Source: Chlorogloea sp. CCALA 695
GTDB lineage: Bacteria > Cyanobacteriota > Cyanobacteriia > Cyanobacteriales > Chroococcidiopsidaceae
Assembly (NCBI RefSeq): GCF_003003885.1
Contig: NZ_PVWN01000030.1
Location: 1 to 49,466, forward strand
Reading direction: 5' to 3'
DNA: 49,466 bases
Shown: positions 24,589 through 34,639 of the stretch, in pieces
Layout: every line of letters starts with the position of its first letter
Numbering within the stretch: position 1 is the first letter of the stretch
The notes under the pieces: generated by a model
The model's input: only the letters and a program-made list of their open reading frames with translations
What the model was told of the DNA's origin: nothing
Database searches by the model: none
Position numbers and translations under genes: made by a program

Positions 24589-25452
24589 TCATTGCAAAGC
24601 CGAGATGCTGCCTAGCGATCGCGGATCATCGCCCCGTAGAATAATGTTTATGACTTCTGCGCTACTAAGGTTGTACTTAAAAGCCAGTTTATCAATATCC
24701 GGTTCGCCCGCAGCGTGTTCAGCAATAATTGAAGAACCAACCGTTAAAGCACAATAATCTCTAATCTGATCCGAGAAAATACTACTTGGGAAAACATCAG
24801 GACTACTCTTTAAAAATCGTTTTTGCTTAGACGATTTCGTTAACCAAAAACAATTATTTAAAGTAAAATTTTTAGCAAAATCAATCCTAGAAATGGTTGT
24901 ACCAGGCGGGGCTGTTCCCATATCGTGTAAAAATTGAGTAAAGTCATTGCGCCAATTTTGACTAACTTCTATCCCTAAAGCACCATAACTTTTGTACTGA
25001 CGATGATTGTTGTTGTAGCAAATACTTTTAAGATATATCCATGTTTTGTACTCATAACTACTACTTAGTCCATGAATTCTTTTGCGTTCCCTTACGATTT
25101 CATTTCTCAAACATCCACAGCTTTGCGTAAAACCTTTTTTTAGACTATTTTTATTAACTAGAATTATATTTTGACTACAAGTACAATTTACATACACAAC
25201 TAATTCGCCTTTTACACTTTTCTCTTCAATATTAGAAACAACTTTTAACCTCCCAAAAACAGTATTTATAGGTAAGGAAATTGACTTGTTTTTACAACCG
25301 CAGTTAGTAGAGCGCCCTTTGATTAGAGCATATTTACAAACATTTTTTTTAACTCCACATTTACACTCACAAAATATTTGCTTACCTTGAATGCTTATGG
25401 TTCGCCATTCACCATAGTTTCTATCTAATTCAATTTGTTTATTACTAACCAC
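24589..25452 (-). CDS. HNH-like endonuclease with zinc-ribbon repeats
   Basis: 287 residues. Two N-terminal Cys clusters are zinc-ribbon-like units (FCECKCG...NCGC near 27-53, and FGRLKVV...CTC...QSCGC near 66-117) of the kind found in phage homing endonucleases. They are followed by HGLS...YKTWIYLKSICYNNNH and GALGIEVSQNWR, and a DNA-cleaving region TTISRIDFAKNFTLNNCFWL that follows the pattern of an HNH-type module (S-RID...N...NC-W). It probably binds and cuts DNA as a selfish element. It lies between the broken gene at 24387 and the T4SS operon, opposite to the relaxase. Whether it is still active cannot be judged. Confidence 0.62.
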   Translation of the reverse strand: MVSNKQIELDRNYGEWRTISIQGKQIFCECKCGVKKNVCKYALIKGRSTNCGCKNKSISLPINTVFGRLKVVSNIEEKSVKGELVVYVNCTCSQNIILVNKNSLKKGFTQSCGCLRNEIVRERKRIHGLSSSYEYKTWIYLKSICYNNNHRQYKSYGALGIEVSQNWRNDFTQFLHDMGTAPPGTTISRIDFAKNFTLNNCFWLTKSSKQKRFLKSSPDVFPSSIFSDQIRDYCALTVGSSIIAEHAAGEPDIDKLAFKYNLSSAEVINIILRGDDPRSLGSISALQ

Positions 25453-25507
25453 TACAAAATATTTTTAGATTAATTGGAAAAACACAGGTAGCTAAAATTG
25501 TAAGTTG

Positions 25508-28387
25508 TTACCTATCAATTCCTAATTTAACTCTGGATTTTGCAGCATTTTTAGTCTGAGTTGATTCTTTTGGTTTGTGCGATACAGATTCAATTAGAGG
25601 TGCTGGTTTATTAACTATTTGATTAACTATCTCTTGACTTCTTAACTGCATTAAATCTTTTTGAATTACAAGCCAGGGCAATGGATCTATTTTATCTTTA
25701 GAACTGCAATTAGAAACCATAGAATAAACTACGCCTTGTTCAGCAATAGTCAACTTGCAATCATTTGCCATCATTAAATCAGTCATTTCCTTAACAAATG
25801 CTTTATCTTCTATAGATTGAGCGGCAGTCAATGTAGCAGCATTTTGATAATTTTCTTCTAGATAGTCATGTACTGGAAGTCTAATATCTCCCAAATTTTT
25901 TTCAGGAGGTAATAACTCGTGATTGTTTTCTACTTGTACTGTTTTTATCTTGTCTGATGGTAATGCTTTTGAAGATGTTTTATTAACTACATTAAAAGTA
26001 TTGTTAATTTCTTCTTTACTTAAACTTTTAGCATTTTGTACTAAAAAATTAATTGCATTAATATCGTAGTTAGAAATATTCATTTTTGCGACTGCAAGAC
26101 TTACATTATTTGCGTTATCAACAACTCTATCAAAACGCACAATCTCTTGAGTGCCAAGAATTCCATCGGTTTTAAATACTTGTAAGCTTGTGCGGTTATT
26201 TTCTTGATCCATCGATCTTACCACAGTAAAATCACCCAGAACTACTTTATCTTGCTCAGATTGTTTAAGTAACATACCTAAACCGCTAAGTAAGCTACTT
26301 TGCTTAAAAGTTTGTAAGGCTACCGTTGTTCCGGCTGGAGCTAAACTACCCAAATAGTTTCCGACATCACGAATGTTGTCTTTATCAAGGTTAGGAAATT
26401 TTTGCTTACTTTTAACATTTTCAGCAACAATAAGAAACTCTTGCCTTTCAACCAACATTATTTCTGGTGAAACTTTAATATTTTTTGGTTGTTTATTAGC
26501 ATCTAAACTAAATGTCATTAATGGCTTCTTAAACTCTAACTTTTCATCATTACGGCGGTGAACACTTAAATTATCACCGTCTTGACGAATCACAAAGGCA
26601 TCGCTACGATAAATGCGAGTCCCGTCAGGCTCCAGAGTCCCGTATTTAGCAAGCATAACTGTAGCAGTTATTGCAATATCTTTATTCTCTTGATTAAGTT
26701 TTTTGGTATTTTTAAGCAAAAATGGTGGTATTAAACCAATTTTGCTCTTAGCTGAAGATACAGAAACTTGGCGAACAGGTTGTTGAACTTGATTTGTACT
26801 AGAGGAAGCTATTAAACTGTTAGGGGACTGTAAGGGAGTAACAGGTACATTTTCTTCTTCTAGAGAGTTTTCTTGTAATTTTTTTTTGTCTAAATTTGGA
26901 ATAAGTTTAGTTGTTTCTTCAGTCGTTAAAACCTCGAACTTGTATAATTGATTTTGTACTTCAACCGAATTACTTACTTTAGCTGCATTATTTTGTAATT
27001 GTGGAGGAATACTTTCTTTAACGTAAAGTACGGCTTCTTCTTGATTACTTTTTTTAGGTAGGTTAGGTAACTCAATAGGTTTAGTTTTTGCTTGAGAAGC
27101 TTCTACTACTACTTGCGAAGTAAGTAATGGAGAATTTGTTTCTACTTGAGTCGTTTTAGGTGCTTCATTGTTTATATTTTTATCAATTACTTCATCTATA
27201 TATTCAGCATCAGGATTTTTCTCAAAAGTTTCTAATGTCCCTAATGGAGCTAAATGATTCAAAAACTGCCCAATCTGGCGTACAGTAACAGTTTTTAAGT
27301 CTGGTAATTCTTCTCTCTTAAATTGAAAACAACCACGTTCTCCCTCTCCAAATCCTAAAGCAACTGAAGTTATTATTGGTTCATAATTTTTATCTAAACT
27401 AAATTGCATCAAAGGGTTATTAATACCTTGTAATTCATCCTTTCGGCGATGAATACTGATATTGCCTTCCATATCCTTTATAGTAAACTTATCACTATAA
27501 TAAACACTATTTGTATTATTATGAGTACCATACTTTATTAAAAGGGCGATAGCATTTTTAGCTATTTCAATATCCTCTTTATTAAAATCTTGTTGATTTT
27601 TGCCATTTTTTTTTCCAAGATTTTTTTTAACATAAATATTTGTATCAGGATTAGTTTCAATACTTACTTGCTGCTGCGGTAACTTTGATGAAGCCTCATT
27701 AGTAGTTATCTGTGGCTCTGAATTATCAAGAGTATTTCTGAAAGTTGTGTCTTGAGCAATTACAGCATTCTTAACATCATCTAAAGTTTCTAAGTGTTCC
27801 TGATCGCTTTGCTCGTTATTTTCTTGATGTTTTGTGCGTAAATTTAATGCAAGTGAAAACTTGTTTATAGCTTCGGATATTTGCTCAAAACTTAAAATAT
27901 CTCTAACTTTATTTACTACGCATTCACCAGCGCTGTCTTCCTTATAAATAAGCTCAGATTTTTCTAAACCATTATTTTCAAATGTAGCAGTTATTTGAGT
28001 ACCTGGAGGATTAGCTTGTTCTAAATTTTCCTCTGTTTGTAGGGCATTCTTTATTAATTTACTAAATAAAGAATGAGACTGAAGTGCATTGTTTTTCTCG
28101 GAGAAAGAACTTTCAGATACGTTAGTTTCTTCCCACTTGTAAGCTCCAGGTGTTGATTCATCTGGGATTAGGGTGTAGGTTTGATCTTGAGTATCGATTA
28201 CTAAGCTTTTTAAAATATTATTCTCTTGAAGATTCGTTATAACTTTGTTTGCTAAGTCAGCAACAATAGGAGATGCTAGTTTAGCAATTCCTGTTGTCAT
28301 CTCACTTGTTAGTTCTAGCGTTTTTAAAAAGCTATTTATGCTTGCTAGATAGGAGCTATCAATAGCAGGTTCACGTTGGTTAAACAT
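25508..28387 (-). CDS. Large modular protein with internal duplication, 959 aa, T4SS-linked
   Basis: Unrecognised family. Two copies of the same module are visible at about 270-390 and 567-697. They share the sequence landmarks IA-LLIKYGT / MLAKYGT, (V/I)YYSDKFTI / IYRSDAFVI, SIHRRKDE / SVHRRNDE, PLMQFSLD / PLMTFSLD, and a closing LAPLGT / LAPAGT. A related, shorter segment may occur at about 710-785 and in the protein at 46358. There are no signal peptide or membrane segments, so it is probably cytoplasmic. It is 37 bp downstream of the VirD4 homologue and is probably the last T4SS-operon gene, which makes it a candidate substrate or cytoplasmic adaptor for transfer. No catalytic motif is visible. 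Confidence 0.6.
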   Translation of the reverse strand: MFNQREPAIDSSYLASINSFLKTLELTSEMTTGIAKLASPIVADLANKVITNLQENNILKSLVIDTQDQTYTLIPDESTPGAYKWEETNVSESSFSEKNNALQSHSLFSKLIKNALQTEENLEQANPPGTQITATFENNGLEKSELIYKEDSAGECVVNKVRDILSFEQISEAINKFSLALNLRTKHQENNEQSDQEHLETLDDVKNAVIAQDTTFRNTLDNSEPQITTNEASSKLPQQQVSIETNPDTNIYVKKNLGKKNGKNQQDFNKEDIEIAKNAIALLIKYGTHNNTNSVYYSDKFTIKDMEGNISIHRRKDELQGINNPLMQFSLDKNYEPIITSVALGFGEGERGCFQFKREELPDLKTVTVRQIGQFLNHLAPLGTLETFEKNPDAEYIDEVIDKNINNEAPKTTQVETNSPLLTSQVVVEASQAKTKPIELPNLPKKSNQEEAVLYVKESIPPQLQNNAAKVSNSVEVQNQLYKFEVLTTEETTKLIPNLDKKKLQENSLEEENVPVTPLQSPNSLIASSSTNQVQQPVRQVSVSSAKSKIGLIPPFLLKNTKKLNQENKDIAITATVMLAKYGTLEPDGTRIYRSDAFVIRQDGDNLSVHRRNDEKLEFKKPLMTFSLDANKQPKNIKVSPEIMLVERQEFLIVAENVKSKQKFPNLDKDNIRDVGNYLGSLAPAGTTVALQTFKQSSLLSGLGMLLKQSEQDKVVLGDFTVVRSMDQENNRTSLQVFKTDGILGTQEIVRFDRVVDNANNVSLAVAKMNISNYDINAINFLVQNAKSLSKEEINNTFNVVNKTSSKALPSDKIKTVQVENNHELLPPEKNLGDIRLPVHDYLEENYQNAATLTAAQSIEDKAFVKEMTDLMMANDCKLTIAEQGVVYSMVSNCSSKDKIDPLPWLVIQKDLMQLRSQEIVNQIVNKPAPLIESVSHKPKESTQTKNAAKSRVKLGIDR

Positions 28388-28424
28388 ATGTAAGCCTATA
28401 AATTAATTTATGCTACACGAAAAT

Positions 28425-30188
28425 CTAAAAAAAGCTAGGAATCGATTCTGTATCTACAGGTGCTACTATGGGAGTTGACTCTGAACTTGTTGGCATAGGA
28501 AATCGTTTACTTACTTCTATTACTCTTAAGTCCAAATCATTCTTTGATAATTTCTTTTGGGTGCTATTTCTAGCTAGTAAAGAGACAACTTTCTCCCATT
28601 TATTATTATTGTATTCTTCTAAAGATTTTATATATCCTGATATTTTTATACTCTTTAATATAGGTATAAACCCTTCTTTTTTATTGCTGTAGGCAGGGTT
28701 AATAAACAGACACTTTCCCGGTAACAATTTTAAAAATTGTGCAGGCTCAAACATTTTCTTAGTTTTCTCTTGATCGCTAGTAGAAGTGCTGGTTTTACCT
28801 CCTCCAGTCGAACGAGACTTTTGTTTATACTTAACTTCTTCATCACCTAAATAAGTAGAAAACAATCGAGCAGACTCTTCTTCTCCTGGATTAAATACGA
28901 ATTTTGTTCCGCACCCTCCAAGAATAGATTTAGAAATTTCTCTACCATAGATTTTTTCTATCTGACCCATATTTTGCCAGCCTACAATGCCACAAAATCC
29001 TTCACTTCGAGCTTCGTTTAACCATTTATACAAGTCTGGTAAATAAATTGAAGGTAATTCATCAATTGATACTACTAAAGGTCCTGTTTCTTTTCTTTTC
29101 TTAGCAATACTACGAGCAACGGTCATGTGCAGAATTGATGTCATCAGAGGACCCACAGCATCGCGGCGTTCTCGATCTAAGCCAAAAATAATCATTTGCT
29201 TGCGACCAACTTCAAGAGGCAAAGTTGTTTTACCTATAAAACAACTTAAAGTATTTTTTGCCATAAAGCGAGTAAACATCAAGCTTGCCGTAGCCATAAT
29301 ACCGCTAATTGTTTTTTCCGAGGCTGCGGAACTGAACAATTGACCAAAAGCAATTTTCACCCAAGGATTTAAGGATGCTGCCATTAATCTTTCAGTCATA
29401 TTTGGAGTAGATAGTAGGGCTGCTGCCGTCATGATATCAGCGTACTGGTCAAATTCTTTTGTCAGCATAAGAATGGCTTGAGTCAACTGATCTCCAGCAG
29501 GACCAAAAAACCCATCATCATTTCCACCCCCCAAAATCCGAAAGTTTTTGTTGACAACCGTTGCTATTTGCCTAGCTGTTTCCGCATCGCTACTATCACG
29601 CAAAAAATCAATAGGATTGCATACTTCAGATTCAGGAAACCCTGGGGCGAATATGTGAACGTCGTAACCTTTAGACTTAGCATAACTAGCAATCTTTGCC
29701 TGACTTGGATACTTAAAGTCGTAAACGACTACTCCAAATCCTTGCTCGATCGCCGAATATAACATTGGGTTAATTACAGAATAAGTTTTGCCACTACCAG
29801 GCGCTCCAATTACTGCTGTACCTCTTTGAACATCAGGTACATAGATTGGATTACCACCAGCTTTTTTAGGGACTGGCTTGCCTTTGCATCTATGAACGCC
29901 AATATACAAGCTAGCACTATCGCAGACAGGATTTGCAATTTGCTTTAATCCTTTTTTCTTGGCAGCAGCGATTTCCTTAGCTCCTCCCCAGTAACTTGTG
30001 GCAAACTTACTTTTTTTACTACCACCAAATAGTTGCAAAAACAACAACAATCCAGCACACCCTAGCAGCATTAATCCTGAAGGAGATAGCAAAAAATCTG
30101 TATACTTAGCAGAATCTAAGTAGTTATTAGAACTGGTTTTTGTTTGTGCAAGTATAGGAGAGTGATAAATTGAAAAATGCTTATTCAT
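28425..30188 (-). CDS. virD4: VirD4/TraG-type coupling ATPase
   Basis: 587 residues from the ATG at 30188; an in-frame GTG six codons upstream is less likely. One N-terminal membrane anchor (about 35-55) is followed by Walker A GAPGSGKT (Lys134), then VVVYDFKYPSQA, Walker B VVSIDELPSIYLP, and the TraM-recognition block EARSEGFCGIVGWQNMGQIE. A Ser/Thr/Gly-rich insertion (STGGGKTSTSTSD) precedes the C-terminus. Coupling proteins are hexameric motors that deliver the relaxase-DNA complex to the secretion channel. The gene follows the T4SS structural genes. A 139-bp gap separates it from the preceding 501-aa protein gene, leaving room for an internal promoter. Confidence 0.9.
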   Translation of the reverse strand: MNKHFSIYHSPILAQTKTSSNNYLDSAKYTDFLLSPSGLMLLGCAGLLLFLQLFGGSKKSKFATSYWGGAKEIAAAKKKGLKQIANPVCDSASLYIGVHRCKGKPVPKKAGGNPIYVPDVQRGTAVIGAPGSGKTYSVINPMLYSAIEQGFGVVVYDFKYPSQAKIASYAKSKGYDVHIFAPGFPESEVCNPIDFLRDSSDAETARQIATVVNKNFRILGGGNDDGFFGPAGDQLTQAILMLTKEFDQYADIMTAAALLSTPNMTERLMAASLNPWVKIAFGQLFSSAASEKTISGIMATASLMFTRFMAKNTLSCFIGKTTLPLEVGRKQMIIFGLDRERRDAVGPLMTSILHMTVARSIAKKRKETGPLVVSIDELPSIYLPDLYKWLNEARSEGFCGIVGWQNMGQIEKIYGREISKSILGGCGTKFVFNPGEEESARLFSTYLGDEEVKYKQKSRSTGGGKTSTSTSDQEKTKKMFEPAQFLKLLPGKCLFINPAYSNKKEGFIPILKSIKISGYIKSLEEYNNNKWEKVVSLLARNSTQKKLSKNDLDLRVIEVSKRFPMPTSSESTPIVAPVDTESIPSFF

Positions 30189-30345
30189 TGTGTTAACTTC
30201 CACCAAAAAATTAAGACAACTGTTCTTGTGCGCGAGAGCGCGAACGTTGCTAGTAATGGACTTTATACTTTCGCTAATCTCAAAAGCAATCGCAAGTTAG
30301 CAGAACTCCAAATAGTTAAATAGTTTCAGTATTTAACAACTCAAC

Positions 30346-31851
30346 TCAAGGTATGAGAATCGGCAAGCCCAAAGCCATAGGATCTTTTTCATGATAAGTA
30401 AAGTAAACAACAGGGCCTATAAAATAAGGACTACAACCTAAATCAGGAATACCTCTATGACATTTGCGAAAAAACATAGCAGTAGTTACATCACCTTTAG
30501 CTTCTTGTACGTCCCAAATAACTTGTTTGAAGCTTGAGCCGTAAGGATGGCGACCAGTTGGTTCTTTTCCACCATTCATCACTTTTAAGAGTCCAAATCC
30601 ACCCTTAATATTTTTCTGATCTTTACCCGAAATCCACTGAGCGCCTGTTAAATTGTTATTGCCAGATAATTCTATATGAGCGCATGGGGAAACACAGGAA
30701 ACATTAAACCCCGCTTGGTTGCTACCGGAGATAGAGCGAGAACGGTTTGCTTCATTAGCATTAAGTGGTAAATCAACGTTCCCAATAAAACTAAAGTCAG
30801 GAACAGGAACATTTGAAAGATAACTAAAAGGTATATTTTCTAATCCTGGAATACCATTAATAACCGTACTTTGCCAATTGCTAAATTCTTTTAAGGCTAC
30901 TTGTTCAATATTGGGTATGCTGGTTAAACTGTAATCGCTAAGAGAAATATATTCACCCAATTGAGCTACAGCTAAATCAGGATAGTTTTCAATTACCGAA
31001 CTAACCGAACCCGATAATAGCTGACCTGTAACACTACTTGCTAAATCAGCTAATGGTGCAATAGAATCAATCGATATTTCCCCAAGCTCAGGTATAGCAG
31101 CAACTAAATCAGTTAGTGTTTGCCACTGTAAAGTTTGAAAATCTGATAATGGCAAATTTGCAAGCTCTATCCCTGCAAAATCAGCTATTTTTTGCAAAGC
31201 AAGTTCTTCTATTCCAAATATTCCTTCAAAATCACCTAATTCCATAACTTCAGATAAACCCTGTCCCTCATTCCAAATGCGAGTTGTCTTTAATCCAGGG
31301 ATAGGAGTTTCAGGAACAGGCACATCAGAGTTTCCACTACCAGAAAATTTCAAACTCCTAAAAGTTATTTGATTCCAATCAGGTGTAGGTATACCATTAA
31401 CATAAATAGTAGGTATGGGCTGTTCGCTAGCAGGAATAGATTGAGCTACTACTTTTTCCATAAATAAGCTACTTATATTAAATTTGCCCCAGTATTTAAC
31501 TAAACCATGTACAGCAATCGAAGCAATAAGCCCAGCAAGCATTAAAAACTGCATTCTGTCTAAGTTTTCTTTTTGTTTTTGCTGTTTGAAAGTGTTTTTT
31601 CTTGGAGCAAGTTTACTAGCAGGAGTAATTACCCGATCGCTTGTTGGCATTTTAAAACAAATAGCAACTTGCTGGTCAGTGAGGTTGGTGTAAGGTAGAA
31701 ATATTTTTTCTTCCTTGAAAGCAGGTGTAGGCAGTAACGGGTAAGATATCGTCAAAGGTTTTGGGGCAAATTCTTCGGGTTCTTGGTAAATAAATTGAGG
31801 TAATTCTTGTTCCTTCATCTCGTCTTTTCTCAAGCTGTTATTATCGCTCAT
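30346..31851 (-). CDS. Membrane-anchored periplasmic T4SS-associated protein, 501 aa
   Basis: Unrecognised, probably specific to cyanobacterial mating systems. It has a cytoplasmic Pro-rich N-terminus, one membrane segment (FLMLAGLIASIAVHGLV, about 103-119), then a large periplasmic part. That part carries Pro/Leu-rich near-repeats of the IPGL / IPEL / IPNI type (about 185-345), and a C-terminal domain with Cys pairs (VSCVSPC and CHRGIPDLGC) likely to form disulphides. I chose the ATG at 31851 over an in-frame TTG 15 codons upstream. Its position between VirB9-like and VirD4-like genes points to a channel or stalk component. Function unproven. Confidence 0.65.
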   Translation of the reverse strand: MSDNNSLRKDEMKEQELPQFIYQEPEEFAPKPLTISYPLLPTPAFKEEKIFLPYTNLTDQQVAICFKMPTSDRVITPASKLAPRKNTFKQQKQKENLDRMQFLMLAGLIASIAVHGLVKYWGKFNISSLFMEKVVAQSIPASEQPIPTIYVNGIPTPDWNQITFRSLKFSGSGNSDVPVPETPIPGLKTTRIWNEGQGLSEVMELGDFEGIFGIEELALQKIADFAGIELANLPLSDFQTLQWQTLTDLVAAIPELGEISIDSIAPLADLASSVTGQLLSGSVSSVIENYPDLAVAQLGEYISLSDYSLTSIPNIEQVALKEFSNWQSTVINGIPGLENIPFSYLSNVPVPDFSFIGNVDLPLNANEANRSRSISGSNQAGFNVSCVSPCAHIELSGNNNLTGAQWISGKDQKNIKGGFGLLKVMNGGKEPTGRHPYGSSFKQVIWDVQEAKGDVTTAMFFRKCHRGIPDLGCSPYFIGPVVYFTYHEKDPMALGLPILIP

Positions 31852-31932
31852 AGTTAAATTTTCTGATTCTTTTATTAGTACATCCCGATAGCTCAATCGA
31901 TCTAAATAAAATTCTTGGTTTTACTGTTTTGG

Positions 31933-32676
31933 CTATCGATTATTTTTACCTAAGCTAATTAATTTTTCGACTAATTCTATTGAAACTCCAGCTTCTTTCA
32001 CTACTACATTAATATCCGCTCCTTGAGAGCGTAAGCTAACAGCTTGATTTAATCGCTGCCAAAGCTCGCCATCAGATGCAATCCATTTATTTTGTAAAGC
32101 AATTTGCATTCCTTTAGTAATGAATCTACTATCATCTATAGCCTTCTTAGCTCTCGGCTGCATTGCAGAATCCTTTGTTTTAATACTGTCACCTATAACT
32201 TCAATCTCACTGTATTTAGGCTTACCGCTCCCAGACACTACTCTAAAATGATAAATTTTCTTAGCATTTGCATTAGATTCTGTAACTACAGTCAAATGAG
32301 TTCCATTTTCTGCTGGAGGCAAGCCAGGAATTAAAATCTTATCAATTCGTCGTAAGTGAATTAATCCCGCTCCTATGCCTGTAGAACATTTCTCCAAACA
32401 TCCATCAAAATCCATCACAATATTTGATGGATCGTCAAGCCAGACTTTCTTAATAACTTCCCCCGTCTTATAGAAAGAAACAGATACACCGTGACCTTTC
32501 CATACTTCAACTGTTTGCAAAGATAAGTTTTCTGCTGTTTGCCCTGATAGTTGCGACGCGGCAATCTGTCGGACAATACCTGCATCGGCGGATAATATGG
32601 GCGCAAGTGATAAGGTAAACGAGATCGCACTTACGCAAGTCGCATGTTGAAATTGTACTAAAAATTTGAATTTCAT
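31933..32676 (-). CDS. VirB9/TraK-like periplasmic T4SS core protein
   Basis: 247 residues with an N-terminal signal peptide (hydrophobic to about 26, then SADAG). A beta-rich domain follows: VSVSFYKTGEVIKKVWLDDP, then a Cys pair, then ILIPGLPPAENGTHLTVVTES. This resembles the N-terminal domain of VirB9/TraK proteins, which build the outer-membrane core complex with VirB10 and a VirB7 lipoprotein. The assignment leans on gene order (next to the VirB10 homologue, separated by 72 bp) and on the predicted export and fold, not on a clear motif. No VirB7-like lipoprotein is seen in the operon. Confidence 0.6.
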   Translation of the reverse strand: MKFKFLVQFQHATCVSAISFTLSLAPILSADAGIVRQIAASQLSGQTAENLSLQTVEVWKGHGVSVSFYKTGEVIKKVWLDDPSNIVMDFDGCLEKCSTGIGAGLIHLRRIDKILIPGLPPAENGTHLTVVTESNANAKKIYHFRVVSGSGKPKYSEIEVIGDSIKTKDSAMQPRAKKAIDDSRFITKGMQIALQNKWIASDGELWQRLNQAVSLRSQGADINVVVKEAGVSIELVEKLISLGKNNR

Positions 32677-32748
32677 TATTAAGCCTAACCTTCAAAATAA
32701 GATACTTTCTGGTTGAGATTTTAAACAACGCGATCGCGCCGCGATGTT

Positions 32749-34632
32749 TTACAGCTTGATAGATTTATTTACTTCAACAATTATTTTCGTATTTTGAGGA
32801 ACATACCAATCTACAGGACGGTCGTTAATTTCTTTAACTGCCCTATTAGTACGCTCGCTGATGTTGTCATTTAAACTACCAAATAACCCTTCAACAAAAG
32901 CTCCTTCAATACTACGATTAGTATTACTACTGCGAGTTGTCGTTAATCCTGTTTCTAAGTTCTCGCTAATTATTTCTTCATCCGGCTGGTTAATAATCTC
33001 ACCAATTTTTGCTAACCCTGCAAAGATACCCAAAGACGTATCGTATTTTGCAATCTCACTTCCTTTGTTGTCAAAGGGACTAGCCACTAAGGGGCCGCCT
33101 CCTTCTCCTAGAACTGATATAACACCAGGAGAAATTGGATATTCAGTTTTATTCATAAGAATTCCTACCACTTCAGCATTAACTCTTGATGAAGAACTAA
33201 TAGAGGAAACAGCAATTATTAATTGAGTTTTTGCGTCAATTGCTACTTTACCTGTATTGCTATAAAGTGGCTCATCTAAAGTAGCGACAAATCTTAGCGT
33301 ATCTGCTTCTTTATTATCACGATTAGTTGATTGTGAGACTAATAGGGGCGTTACTAAAGTTGCTTTAGCAAAAGAGCCAACAACCAAATATTGAGGGTAG
33401 CTTTCTTCCAAGATTAGCTTTTCCTCCTCTAAAATACTGCTAGCTTTGGGATTTTTCTCGTTGCTAAAATTGTCTGAGGTGCGGTCGCGTTCGGCAAGCA
33501 AATCACTTATCATACCAATGTCAGTAGAAGCAATTTTTTCTGGCTGTATAGGTGTTGTTAAATTGAAATCTGATATATCTGAGTTCTTTATAGAATCGCT
33601 TGCATAATCGTTGTTATCACTAGGTTCAGATTTTTCCGGTGTAGGTTCCCATCGAGGAATCAATTCTTCAACAGTATTTCTAGTAGACGCAGCACCTCTA
33701 GCTCTATCACTACTTCTTGTACCACTAGGTCGCAGTCGCTCTTCCGTATTGCCTGCTGAATTTTCAGCCACAATTTCTCGAACAGTTGATCTTTTAGTTT
33801 GAGTAGGATTTACAGGTATCGCCTTGGCTGTTTTGTATTCAACTTGACCGACACTACCTAGAGTACGAAGACGATCTATTTCGGCGATCGCTGAACTTGC
33901 GGTAACTTGAGAAATTTGATTATTAGACTCTGGAGACGGAGGAGGAAAACTAGCTGCTGAATTAAATAAATTGGAATTAGAGCTTATTTGTCTATTTCGT
34001 CTTGGAACAGATACTGGTGCATAGCTACTGCTTACCCGTTGAGGCGCAGGGTAGTAACTATTTGTACTACTTGCTCTTGGTGAGGTTTGGCTATAAGAGC
34101 GGCGTGGAACATCAATAGTATTACTGGTTCTTCGAGACGAAGCTGTTTGATATTTTTTTCCTTTTAGTGAAGATTCTTGTTTTTCTAACGTTAGATTTGA
34201 CTTGCCTCCTTCTTCTTGTTTATTTAGAACTTCAAGTTCATTTTTCTGCTCAATAAGAGCAACTCTACCTATAGCTTCATCTCCTAAATTATCTTTAGGA
34301 GGCTTTACATCAGTAAAAGTTTTGGAAGGAGCTTCTGTTTTTTTAGCTACTACATTAGTCTTACCAAGATTATTAAGTACAAAAAATACTATCAAAAAGC
34401 CAATACCAAAAGTTCCTCCAATAAATATTAGTTTCGTCCAAGGAGATGTGGCAAAACTATGTTTCGTTTGTACTGTTGCTGGGTCTTCAAAATCGAAATT
34501 TTCAACCTGCTGATTTTCTTTCTCAATAATCTCAGCTTCAATCTTCACGTCTTTTTTGATAATATTTTCGTCCATTGGCAAAAGAGCATTAACTTCAACA
34601 TTAGAAGGAGAGTTTTCTGTTAGTAGTGACAT
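32749..34632 (-). CDS. virB10: VirB10/TraB/TrbI-like T4SS core protein
   Basis: 627 residues with the VirB10 layout: a cytoplasmic N-terminus, one membrane segment at about 67-88 (KLIFIGGTFGIGFLIVFFVL), a long Ser/Arg/Thr-rich periplasmic linker (about 150-400), and a C-terminal beta-barrel domain. That domain begins LVVGSFAKATLVTPLLVS and contains the antenna-like region. Proteins of this family span both membranes and open the outer-membrane pore. It is separated from the VirB8-like gene by only 7 bp. Confidence 0.82.
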   Translation of the reverse strand: MSLLTENSPSNVEVNALLPMDENIIKKDVKIEAEIIEKENQQVENFDFEDPATVQTKHSFATSPWTKLIFIGGTFGIGFLIVFFVLNNLGKTNVVAKKTEAPSKTFTDVKPPKDNLGDEAIGRVALIEQKNELEVLNKQEEGGKSNLTLEKQESSLKGKKYQTASSRRTSNTIDVPRRSYSQTSPRASSTNSYYPAPQRVSSSYAPVSVPRRNRQISSNSNLFNSAASFPPPSPESNNQISQVTASSAIAEIDRLRTLGSVGQVEYKTAKAIPVNPTQTKRSTVREIVAENSAGNTEERLRPSGTRSSDRARGAASTRNTVEELIPRWEPTPEKSEPSDNNDYASDSIKNSDISDFNLTTPIQPEKIASTDIGMISDLLAERDRTSDNFSNEKNPKASSILEEEKLILEESYPQYLVVGSFAKATLVTPLLVSQSTNRDNKEADTLRFVATLDEPLYSNTGKVAIDAKTQLIIAVSSISSSSRVNAEVVGILMNKTEYPISPGVISVLGEGGGPLVASPFDNKGSEIAKYDTSLGIFAGLAKIGEIINQPDEEIISENLETGLTTTRSSNTNRSIEGAFVEGLFGSLNDNISERTNRAVKEINDRPVDWYVPQNTKIIVEVNKSIKL

Positions 34633-34639
34633 ATTTCAG

